Shown here piece after piece: positions 57,067 through 64,000 of a stretch of 64,000 bases of DNA; position 1 is the stretch's first letter; every line of letters begins with the position of its first letter. The DNA is from Hymenobacter sp. 5317J-9 (GTDB taxonomy: Bacteria; Bacteroidota; Bacteroidia; Cytophagales; Hymenobacteraceae), in contig NZ_CP095050.1 of assembly GCF_022921075.1 (NCBI RefSeq), positions 4,216,001 through 4,280,000 of the forward strand. The letters are read 5' to 3'. The notes beneath the pieces are model-generated. The model searched no databases. It was given only the letters and a program-made list of their open reading frames with translations, and was not told the DNA's origin. A program made the translations under genes and the position numbers.

Positions 57067-58047
57067 ATGCAAACACGCGAACTCGGCCGCACCGGCCAGC
57101 AGGTTTCGGCCCTGGGCCTGGGCTGCATGTCGATGGCATCTGACTACGCTTATGGCCCCAGCGACGAGCGCGAGGCCGTGGCCACGCTGCACCGCGCGCT
57201 GGAGCTGGGCGTTACGTTCTGGGACACAGCCGACGTGTACGGCTTCGGCGCTAATGAAGAGTTGCTGGGCAAGGTGCTGGCCACCCGGCGCCCGGAAGTG
57301 TTTCTGGCCACCAAGTTTGGCTTCGTGGCCGATGGCGCGGGCGGCGCCAAAGTCGACGTGCGCCCCGAGCGCATAGCCGCCGCCTGCGACGCCAGCCTCC
57401 GGCGCCTGGGCGTCGACACTATCGACCTGTATTATGCCCACCGCATCGACCCGGCGGTGCCCGTGGAGGACATGGTGGGGGCCATGGCCGCGCTGGTGCA
57501 GGCCGGAAAAGTGCGGTTTCTGGGCTTGTCGGAGGCCTCGGCGGCGTCGCTGCGGCGGGCGGTGGCCACGCACCCCGTTGCGGCGCTGCAGTCGGAATAT
57601 TCCATTTTTACCCGCGATGTGGAAGCGGAAATCCTGCCCACCTGCCGCGAGCTGGGCATTGGCCTGGTGCCGTTTTCGCCGTTGGGCCGCGGCCTGCTCA
57701 CCGACCCCGGCCCGCAACTAGCCGAGAAGGACATGCGCCGCGCCCTGCCCCGCTTCGGCGCGGAAGTGGGCGACGCCAACGCGCCGCTGGTGGCGGGCCT
57801 ACGCCAGCTGGCGGCCGAAAAAAGCATCAGCACGGCGCAGCTGGCGTTGGCCTGGCTGCTGGCGCAGGATGAGCACATCGTGCCCATTCCGGGCACCAAG
57901 CAGCGCAAGTATCTGGAAGACAATGCCGCGGCTGCTTCCGTCACGCTTTCGCCAGACGAGCAGCAGCGGCTGGCAGCCCTGCTGGCGGCGCACCCGGTGG
58001 TAGGTGCCCGCTACGGAGAAGGCGCCCTGCGGCTGGTGAACAATTAG
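57067..58047 (+). CDS. aldo/keto reductase
   Basis: The 326-residue protein starts MQTRELGRTGQQVSALGLG, the usual AKR opening, and shows the tetrad: Asp and Tyr in WDTADVYG, Lys in ATKFGF and His in YAHRIDP. GLVPFSPLGRGLLT and IPGTKQRKYLEDN are typical of the AKR13/YajO-like group. It would reduce aldehydes or ketones with NADPH. The ATG at 57067 is preferred to the TTG at 57058. Nothing in the neighbourhood points to a specific substrate. Confidence 0.9.
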   Translation: MQTRELGRTGQQVSALGLGCMSMASDYAYGPSDEREAVATLHRALELGVTFWDTADVYGFGANEELLGKVLATRRPEVFLATKFGFVADGAGGAKVDVRPERIAAACDASLRRLGVDTIDLYYAHRIDPAVPVEDMVGAMAALVQAGKVRFLGLSEASAASLRRAVATHPVAALQSEYSIFTRDVEAEILPTCRELGIGLVPFSPLGRGLLTDPGPQLAEKDMRRALPRFGAEVGDANAPLVAGLRQLAAEKSISTAQLALAWLLAQDEHIVPIPGTKQRKYLEDNAAAASVTLSPDEQQRLAALLAAHPVVGARYGEGALRLVNN

Positions 58048-58069
58048 CGCAGCCGGCGAACCCGCACCA

Positions 58070-61000
58070 TCAGGCGCCGCCACGCGCGGCCCGAGGGTCT
58101 TCGGGCTCGCTGCTCGTCGCAAAGGGCCCGGACACCCAGTCGTATACCATTTTCACCAGCTCGGCCTCCTGAAAGGGTTTGGTGAGGTAGTCGCTCATGC
58201 CGGCGGCCAGGCATTTGCTGCGTTCGCCCTGGATGGCATTGGCCGTGAGGGCGATGATAGGCGTATGCAGACCCAACTCCTGCCGAATAATGGCCGTGGC
58301 CTCGTAGCCGTTCATGACGGGCATCTGCACGTCCATGAGTATGAGGTCGAAGGGCTGCTGGCGGGCCAGGTCCACGGCCACCTGGCCGTTGCTGGCCTCG
58401 GTCACGTCCAGCTCGGCATTGGTGAGGAAAATACCGGCCAGCATCCGGTTAAAGGCGTTGTCTTCGACCAGCAGCACGCGCTTGCCGCGCAGGTCCTGGG
58501 GCGGGCCCACCGCGTCGGCGGCCGGCTTGCTGGGCACGTCGTGCTCGTTGCCCACGGGCAGGCGCAGCGTGAAACGGCTCACGGTGCCGTGGTCTTTCCG
58601 GCTGTCGATGCGCAGCTCGCCGCCCAGCAGCTCCACCAGCTTTTGGCTGATGCCCAGTCCCAGGCCGGTGCCCCCAAACCGGCGCGATACCGACGAGTCC
58701 TCCTGGCTGAAGTCGTTGAACACCTGGGCCAGGTAGTCTGCGTCGATGCCGATGCCCGTGTCCTGCACCGTAAACTCAACCACGGCTTCGCCCGCGGCCG
58801 TGGTTTCGAGCAGGGCGCACGATACGTGCACGGCCCCGCGCTCGGTAAATTTCACGGAGTTGCCGGCCAGGTTGAGCAGCACCTGGGTGATGCGGTAGGG
58901 GTCGCCGAGCAGCACGTCGGGCATGGCAGGGTCGCAGCTGGTCACGAAGCTCAGGCCTTTTTCTTCGGCCTTGTATTGCAGCGTTTTCTCTACCTGCGCG
59001 CACACGCGGCACACGCTGAAGCCGATGTGCTCGACCGCCATGCGCCCGGCCTCGATTTTGGACAGGTCCAGAATGTCGTTGATGATGACCAGCAGGTTTT
59101 CGGCCGAGGCCGTGATGGCGTGCAGGTAGCTGGCCTGCGGGGCGTTGAGGGTGGTTTTGGCCAGCAGCTGGCTCATGCCCAGGATGGCATTCATGGGCGT
59201 GCGGATTTCGTGGCTCATGTTGGCCAGGAAATCCTGCTTGGCCCGCGAGCTGATTTCGGCCGCCGCTTTGGCCTCACGCAGGCTGGCCTCGAGCTGCTTC
59301 TGCGGCGTCACGTCGAGGTAGATGCCGATGGAGCCCACCAGCCGCTGGTCGTCGTCGTAGAGCGGGGCGCCGCTCACCAGCAGCCATTTCAGTTCGCCGC
59401 TCTTGGTGGTCACGGCGATTTCGTAGGAGTCGGCAATGCCGCGCTGGCGCACTTCGAGCTTGCTTTCCACCAGCTCCAGGTCGTCGCCGGTGAGGAGCAG
59501 CGGCGAGAGCTTGCGGCCCTCCAGCTCGTCGGTGCAGAAGCCGGTCATCTCGCAAAAGCTCTGGTTGGCGTAGAGCAGGTGGTCGTCCAAGTCGGCCTCC
59601 ACCAAGCCCAGCGACATGTTCTCGATGATGCCGCGGTACTTTTCTTCGCGGCGCTTGAGGTCGGCCTCGGCACGGGTGCGGGTCGTGATGTCCTCAAATT
59701 TCCAGAGGTGGCCGATGTAGCGGTTCTGGTCGAAAATGGGCGCGAAGTCGCGCTGCAGGATGCGGCCGTCGCGCAGGGCCAGCACGTCGCCCACCGCGGG
59801 CTTGCGGCGCAGCAGCAGGGCCGTGATGCGGGCCACGTAGCGGTTGGGGTGCTGCTGGGCGCCCCGCAACCCCTCGGCCAGCAAGACTCCCTCCTGCCCC
59901 ACCAGCTGCTCCGGCGTGAGGGGCACGTCGAGCAGGCGGCAGAGGGCTTCGTTGGTGAACACGATGCGGCGCTGCTCGTCTTCGAGCACCACGCCCTCGG
60001 GAAAGTTGGCGATGACGGTGGTCAGGCGACGGTTGGAGGCGTCGAGGGCTTCGCGGGCCTGCTTCAGCTCCGTGATGTCGGTGTGCATGCCCGTGAACAT
60101 GAGCGGTTTTCCATCGGGGGCGCGCGTCGTGACCAGGCCGCGGCTCAGCACCCATTTGTAGCGGCCGTCTTTGCAGCGCATCCGCAGCTCGGCGCTCATC
60201 AGGGGCGAGTCGCCGCGCAAGTGGGTGGCGATGCTGCGCAGCACGTCTTCCAGGTCGGCGGGGTGCACAAGCGAGTGCCAGCTGCTGTAGTGGTTGGGCA
60301 AGTCGGCTTCGCCGTAGCCCAGCATGGCGCGGTAGTCGGCCGAAAAAAAGACAGCGCCCGTGCGCAGGTCGTGTTCCCAGTAGCCGTCGCCGAAGCCTTC
60401 CACGGCCAGGCGCCAGCGCAGGTCGCTTTCGCGCAGGGCGGTCTGGGCCTGTTTCAGGGCCGTGATGTCCTGCAAAATGCCGCTGTACGTGATGCCGTTT
60501 GCATCGCGCCCGGTGGCTACTGAGCTGCCCCGGAACCAGCGCAGCGGCTGCCCCGGCGCCACCACGCGCCCCTCAAAAAACCACGGCGTGCCGTCGCGGT
60601 TGGCCCGCCGAATGGAGACCAGCAGCGCCTCTAGGTCTTCGGGGTGCACGTAGTGCAGCACCCGGCCCACGTCGTGGATGGGCACGCCAAACAGCTCGTG
60701 CAGCTTGGGGCTCACGTAGCGAAAATGGCCCGCGCCACGGGCCTCCTCGCGCCACTCATACAGCACGCCGGGCACGTTTTCGGCCAGTGCCCGAAAACGC
60801 ACCTCGCTCTCGGCCAGGCTGGACTGCGCATTTTTCCACTCCGTGATGTCTTCGAGCAGGCCGGCCATCACCACCTCGCCCCGCTCGTTGCGCAGGGGCT
60901 GCGCCCGCACCCGAATCCAGCGGTCGGGGAAGCCGGGGTTGCGCACTTCGTATTGAAACTGCACCTGCTGCGAAAGGCCGTCCTCAATGTATTTCAGCGC

Positions 61001-61288
61001 TTGCGCATCTGTGAGGCCGGGCCGCAGAAAAGTACGCGGGTGCAGCCCCAGCACTTCGTGCGGCGACAGGCCGCAAAGGGCCGTGAAGCCCTTGTTTACC
61101 CACGTTACCAAGCCGTTGGTATCGGTGAGCACCACGGCCGTGTAGAGCTCCTGCATCAGCAGCAATTGCTCCTGGCTGGGCTGGCCCGGGGGCGGGCCGG
61201 GGGCCGGCTGCTGGGCCATCGCCGCGCGCAGAATGGCGTTTTCGGCTTGCTGCTGCGCCAGGGCGTGTTCTAGCTCCACTCGGGTCAT
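58070..61288 (-). CDS. hybrid sensor histidine kinase with five PAS domains and a receiver
   Basis: The 1072-residue protein has no clear membrane helix and so is likely cytoplasmic. Five PAS/PAC units follow an N-terminal coiled coil: about 45-165, 167-290, 290-425, 425-545 and 555-680, with PAC endings such as GLLEDITEWK, GILQDITALK and GMHTDITELK. The HisKA domain has His693 in FLANMSHEIRTPMN, the ATPase domain has DTGIGI and GGTGLGLGIS, and the receiver has Asp986 in LILMDVQMP. The final receiver suggests phosphorelay to an Hpt protein not seen here. Ligands are unknown; no heme or flavin motif stands out. Confidence 0.93.
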   Translation of the reverse strand: MTRVELEHALAQQQAENAILRAAMAQQPAPGPPPGQPSQEQLLLMQELYTAVVLTDTNGLVTWVNKGFTALCGLSPHEVLGLHPRTFLRPGLTDAQALKYIEDGLSQQVQFQYEVRNPGFPDRWIRVRAQPLRNERGEVVMAGLLEDITEWKNAQSSLAESEVRFRALAENVPGVLYEWREEARGAGHFRYVSPKLHELFGVPIHDVGRVLHYVHPEDLEALLVSIRRANRDGTPWFFEGRVVAPGQPLRWFRGSSVATGRDANGITYSGILQDITALKQAQTALRESDLRWRLAVEGFGDGYWEHDLRTGAVFFSADYRAMLGYGEADLPNHYSSWHSLVHPADLEDVLRSIATHLRGDSPLMSAELRMRCKDGRYKWVLSRGLVTTRAPDGKPLMFTGMHTDITELKQAREALDASNRRLTTVIANFPEGVVLEDEQRRIVFTNEALCRLLDVPLTPEQLVGQEGVLLAEGLRGAQQHPNRYVARITALLLRRKPAVGDVLALRDGRILQRDFAPIFDQNRYIGHLWKFEDITTRTRAEADLKRREEKYRGIIENMSLGLVEADLDDHLLYANQSFCEMTGFCTDELEGRKLSPLLLTGDDLELVESKLEVRQRGIADSYEIAVTTKSGELKWLLVSGAPLYDDDQRLVGSIGIYLDVTPQKQLEASLREAKAAAEISSRAKQDFLANMSHEIRTPMNAILGMSQLLAKTTLNAPQASYLHAITASAENLLVIINDILDLSKIEAGRMAVEHIGFSVCRVCAQVEKTLQYKAEEKGLSFVTSCDPAMPDVLLGDPYRITQVLLNLAGNSVKFTERGAVHVSCALLETTAAGEAVVEFTVQDTGIGIDADYLAQVFNDFSQEDSSVSRRFGGTGLGLGISQKLVELLGGELRIDSRKDHGTVSRFTLRLPVGNEHDVPSKPAADAVGPPQDLRGKRVLLVEDNAFNRMLAGIFLTNAELDVTEASNGQVAVDLARQQPFDLILMDVQMPVMNGYEATAIIRQELGLHTPIIALTANAIQGERSKCLAAGMSDYLTKPFQEAELVKMVYDWVSGPFATSSEPEDPRAARGGA

Positions 61289-61412
61289 GGGCCTATAGCT
61301 TTGCTCGTAACCGAATTATGGGCGTGGGTGGTGGGTGCCGACCGGCGCTACCCTGGCTGTGTAGTACTGCGCAGGGCCCCACAAAGTTGTGCTTACGCAC
61401 CCGCGGCGCGGG

Positions 61413-62228
61413 TTAGTCGGGCAGTGTGCGCACGTAGCTGTGCTGCACTGGCACCGGGCTGCTAACGCCCTGCTGGGCCAGGGCCCGCTGAATCTGCTCG
61501 ATGAGGCGGCCCTGGGCGCCGCCGTTGTGCCCGGCGGCGGTGTAGGCCCGAAACGCCACCGTCATGCCGCCGGGCTTGAGGGCCGTGACCACCACCTGCG
61601 GCGCGGGCGTGGCCAGCACCTGTTCGTCGGCCTGCATCAGCGGAATGGCCCAGCCGCGCAGGTCGTCGAGGTTGGTGGCATTGTCGACTTCGGCCACAAT
61701 TTCCACCATGGCCTTATTCTGGGCCGTTTTGTTGATGATGACGTTGTTGGACGTGGCGCCGTTGGGCAGGATGATGGTGTCGCCCTGCCCCGTGACGAGG
61801 ATGGTGTTGAAAATCTGGATTTCGCGCACCTCGCCCGATTTGCCCTGCGACTCGATGGTGTCGCCCACCACGTAGGGCTTGAAAATGAGGATGAGCACCC
61901 CGCCCGCGAAGTTGGCCAGCGTGCCCTGCAGGGCCAGGCCCACCGCCAGCCCGGCGGCGCCCAGTATGGCCACAAACGACGTGGTTTCGAAGCCCACCAT
62001 ACCGGCCACCGAAATCAGCAGCAGCACCTTGAGCACAATGTTGACGAGGCTGCGCAGAAATGAGCTCAGCGACACGTCGAGCCGCGTGGTGGCCGTCGCA
62101 ATCAGCCGCGTGGCCCAGCCAACGAGCCACCAGCCCACCACCAGCGCCACCCCGGCCATGAGCACGCGGGGCAGGTAGAGCCACACCAGGGCCTGGAGCT
62201 GCTGAGCGTATGTAGAAACCTGATTCAT
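61413..62228 (-). CDS. small-conductance mechanosensitive channel, MscS family
   Basis: A protein of 271 residues with three N-terminal helices (about 15-40, 58-80, 86-110), the pore helix AAGLAVGLALQGTLANFAGG, and a C-terminal cytoplasmic vestibule with PYVVGDTIESQGKSGEV and IILPNGATSNNVIIN. It opens on membrane tension to release solutes in osmotic downshock. The ATG at 62228 (MNQVSTY) gives the family's normal length; the frame extends to 62294, overlapping the upstream gene. It lies 40 bases downstream of the DUF6090 gene. Confidence 0.9.
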   Translation of the reverse strand: MNQVSTYAQQLQALVWLYLPRVLMAGVALVVGWWLVGWATRLIATATTRLDVSLSSFLRSLVNIVLKVLLLISVAGMVGFETTSFVAILGAAGLAVGLALQGTLANFAGGVLILIFKPYVVGDTIESQGKSGEVREIQIFNTILVTGQGDTIILPNGATSNNVIINKTAQNKAMVEIVAEVDNATNLDDLRGWAIPLMQADEQVLATPAPQVVVTALKPGGMTVAFRAYTAAGHNGGAQGRLIEQIQRALAQQGVSSPVPVQHSYVRTLPD

Positions 62229-62268
62229 AGCCAAAAGAAGCGGTAGGGAAAAGGAATAGAAGGCGGTG

Positions 62269-62994
62269 CTACTCATGCGCCTGATGGGCATCAATTTCGC
62301 GAATAATCTTGCGCGTGTGCTGTAGCACGCCGTGGTAGCGGCCGATGATGTCGTGAATAGCCGGGTCCTTATTGAGGTAATTGTACATCATGTCGGCCTG
62401 CATCACGGCGAGGAAGTTGTCGCCCGAGCGTTGCAAATGGCTATCTAGGTATTGCAGGATGGTGCGGGCCTTGTAGTCGGAAAACGCGCGCGTTTCGTTC
62501 ACCAAGCTGGGTATTTTTTCCTGGTAATTGTCGAGGATGTCGTTCAGCAATTCGTCGTTTTCAATAATACCGAGCTTGCCGGCCGATTTCAGCCCCTCGA
62601 AACGGGAGGAGTTGGGCAGCAGGCTGGTGGTGTTGAACAGTACCCATTGGTACTTGTGCACGCTGTCCACGTTCAGGGTGCGCGCGTTCAGGTTTCGGAA
62701 ATACTCGTAGCCATGCAGCACGCGTGCATACGTGAGCGAGTCGTTGCGCAGCTCGGTCAGGTCGCTGGCCAGGTCGGCGCGCAAGCCGGTCAGGAACTTG
62801 CGCTCCTCGGCCCGCTCCACCGAGTGCTCGTGCCAGGCGTGCAGCTGAATAGACAGCGTGATGGCAAACACAATGATGCCGATTTCGAGCAGAATTTCGG
62901 GCAGCCGGTGGCGCCAGCCTTTTGCTTTGTCGTGGGACTCTTCCATTCCCAGGGCCTTTTTTCCGTGTTTGGTAACGAGGTCTATTTCAATCAT
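62269..62994 (-). CDS. DUF6090-type membrane-anchored protein
   Basis: The 241-residue protein has one helix at about residues 34-52 (LLEIGIIVFAITLSIQLHAW) followed by WHEHSVERAEERKFLTGLRADL, the pattern of the DUF6090 family common in Bacteroidota, with a short cytoplasmic N terminus and a long helical C-terminal part. The molecular function is unknown. It precedes the MscS gene on the same strand, with 40 bases between them. Confidence 0.72.
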   Translation of the reverse strand: MIEIDLVTKHGKKALGMEESHDKAKGWRHRLPEILLEIGIIVFAITLSIQLHAWHEHSVERAEERKFLTGLRADLASDLTELRNDSLTYARVLHGYEYFRNLNARTLNVDSVHKYQWVLFNTTSLLPNSSRFEGLKSAGKLGIIENDELLNDILDNYQEKIPSLVNETRAFSDYKARTILQYLDSHLQRSGDNFLAVMQADMMYNYLNKDPAIHDIIGRYHGVLQHTRKIIREIDAHQAHE

Positions 62995-63081
62995 GACAAT
63001 AACGCTTTGGGCCGCTCGCAGCGCCTGCGCCGGGCTTTGCGCCGCTCGTAAAAGTAAAAGCCAATTGACTTGGGCCAGCTG

Positions 63082-64000
63082 TTACTTCACCGTCACCAAC
63101 TCCACACCCAGAATCTGGTCGCCGATGTCGAGCTTGTGCACCACGTCCATCCCGCCCACCACTTGGGCAAAAATGGGGTAGCGGCCATCGAGGTGCGGCG
63201 TAGGCGTGTGGGTGATGAAGAACTGGCAGCTCTCGGTGTCTTTGCCCGCCGACGCCAGGCCCACGCTGCCCTCCTGGTAGTGCAGGTCGCCAAACTCGGA
63301 GCGCAGGTTGTAGGGCGCGCTGCCGTTGCCGTCGCCGCGCGGGTCGCCGCCCTGAGCCACGAAATTGGGCACCACGCGGTGGAAATACAGGTTGTCGTAG
63401 AAATGCTGGCCGATGAGCGTCACGAAGCTGGCCACCGCGCCGGGCGCTTCGTTGGGTTTCAGTTCGAGCAGAATAATGCCCTTGTTGGTGCGCAGCCGCA
63501 CCTGCTGGCCCAGCGGTACGTCCTGCACCACGGCCCAGTCGATGGGGTGCTGGGCGGCCGTGGCAATGGGCGACGGCGTGGGCGTGGCCTTTTTTTCCAG
63601 CTTATCCAGGGTCTGCTGCAAGCCCTGCCAGGCCTCAAGCTCGCGCGGTAATTGCAGCTTGGCTTGGGCCGTGCGCAGGGCAGCCAGGTCGGCAGCTTGT
63701 GGCTCGGGGTAAAGCTTGGCATCGGCCAGCGCCTCGGCGGCGGTGCCGAGCTGGGCCACGTCGCCGCCAGCCAGGGCCTGACGCATGGCGGCGCCAAAGT
63801 CGGCCTGTTTCGCGGCTGGAAAGTCGGCACTACGGCGCATGGCTAGTAGCGCGGAAGTGGCGTAGCCGGCCACCACCGGCGACTGTCCCGGCGCAAACGC
63901 CTCGGTGCGCACGAAGTCGAACGCCGCAGGGTCTTCACCCAGCGCCTGCAACAGAAATGCCCCCTCGTACACATTGGGCGCAGCCCGGAAGCGCTTCTCA
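63082..64000 (-). CDS. cyclophilin-type peptidyl-prolyl isomerase fused to a helical repeat region, 5' end missing
   Basis: The visible 305 residues continue past the right edge of the window, since the frame is open at position 64000 with EKRFRAAPNVYEGAF upstream of the first usable start. The C-terminal 170 residues are a cyclophilin: FYDNLYFHRVVPNFVAQGGDP (the Phe-His-Arg active site), SCQFFITHTPTPHLDG and FAQVVGGMDVVHKL. The N-terminal part is helical and Ala-rich with HEAT-like repeats, as in long Bacteroidota isomerases that have many HEAT units before the isomerase domain. It would catalyse prolyl cis-trans isomerisation; location is unknown without the N terminus. Confidence 0.9.
   Translation of the reverse strand, partial: EKRFRAAPNVYEGAFLLQALGEDPAAFDFVRTEAFAPGQSPVVAGYATSALLAMRRSADFPAAKQADFGAAMRQALAGGDVAQLGTAAEALADAKLYPEPQAADLAALRTAQAKLQLPRELEAWQGLQQTLDKLEKKATPTPSPIATAAQHPIDWAVVQDVPLGQQVRLRTNKGIILLELKPNEAPGAVASFVTLIGQHFYDNLYFHRVVPNFVAQGGDPRGDGNGSAPYNLRSEFGDLHYQEGSVGLASAGKDTESCQFFITHTPTPHLDGRYPIFAQVVGGMDVVHKLDIGDQILGVELVTVK

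Overview
The window reads as a chromosome segment of a high-GC member of the Bacteroidota, most like Hymenobacter or a close relative in the Cytophagales. The grounds are repeated TAnnTTTG promoter elements (with TTG 18-19 bases upstream in the two clearest cases), two long Oar-like TonB-dependent receptors whose barrels end in aromatic-rich strands, a DUF6090-type protein, an HppA-type membrane pyrophosphatase start, and GC-rich third codon positions. The species call is inference; no rRNA is present.

Region 1 (1-4756): the first 33 codons of a membrane pyrophosphatase, then a minus-strand unit of an SDR epimerase, a DPM1-like glycosyltransferase and a GT-C-like membrane enzyme, then an M42-type peptidase. 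Region 2 (4871-7496): a plus-strand pair, a secreted TPR protein and a polytopic membrane protein. Region 3 (7493-31997): a long minus-strand surface-polysaccharide locus with a formyltransferase, a polysaccharide deacetylase, about ten glycosyltransferases (GT2, GT4, GT61, STELLO-like and unassigned), two paralogous Wzx-type flippases, gmd and fcl for GDP-6-deoxyhexoses, an aminotransferase/SDR/acyltransferase set, and an FdtA/FdtB/WecD-like cassette expected to make an N-acylated 3-amino-3,6-dideoxyhexose on dTDP. Region 4 (32197-37766): two membrane acyltransferases on the plus strand, then convergently a membrane protein behind a GtrB-like transferase; this stretch is visibly less GC-rich. 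Region 5 (38053-42468): UDP-glucuronate decarboxylase, UDP-glucose dehydrogenase and an AsnB-type amidotransferase. Region 6 (42656-47078): an acyl-CoA-binding protein, amidase, GlcD-like oxidase and NlpC/P60 lipoprotein. Region 7 (47242-54260): tandem Oar-like receptors. Region 8 (54447-64000): tRNA-Ala, cysK, cysE, cupin, aldo/keto reductase, a five-PAS hybrid histidine kinase, an MscS channel, a DUF6090 protein and a truncated cyclophilin-type isomerase.

Taken together, regions 1-5 supply activated sugars (GDP-, dTDP- and UDP-linked), transferases to assemble a lipid-linked repeat, flippases to export it, and enzymes to decorate it with acyl or formyl groups. No certain polymerase, no Wza/Wzc export machinery and no rmlA/rmlB lie in the window. 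Four frameshifts, all restored by adding one base to a G or C run, were found in three genes (the GT4 at 25938-27132, NlpC/P60 and cysK); they most likely reflect sequence error, although the nine-G run in the GT4 gene could also be a phase-variation tract. I found no CRISPR array, transposase, integrase or prophage.
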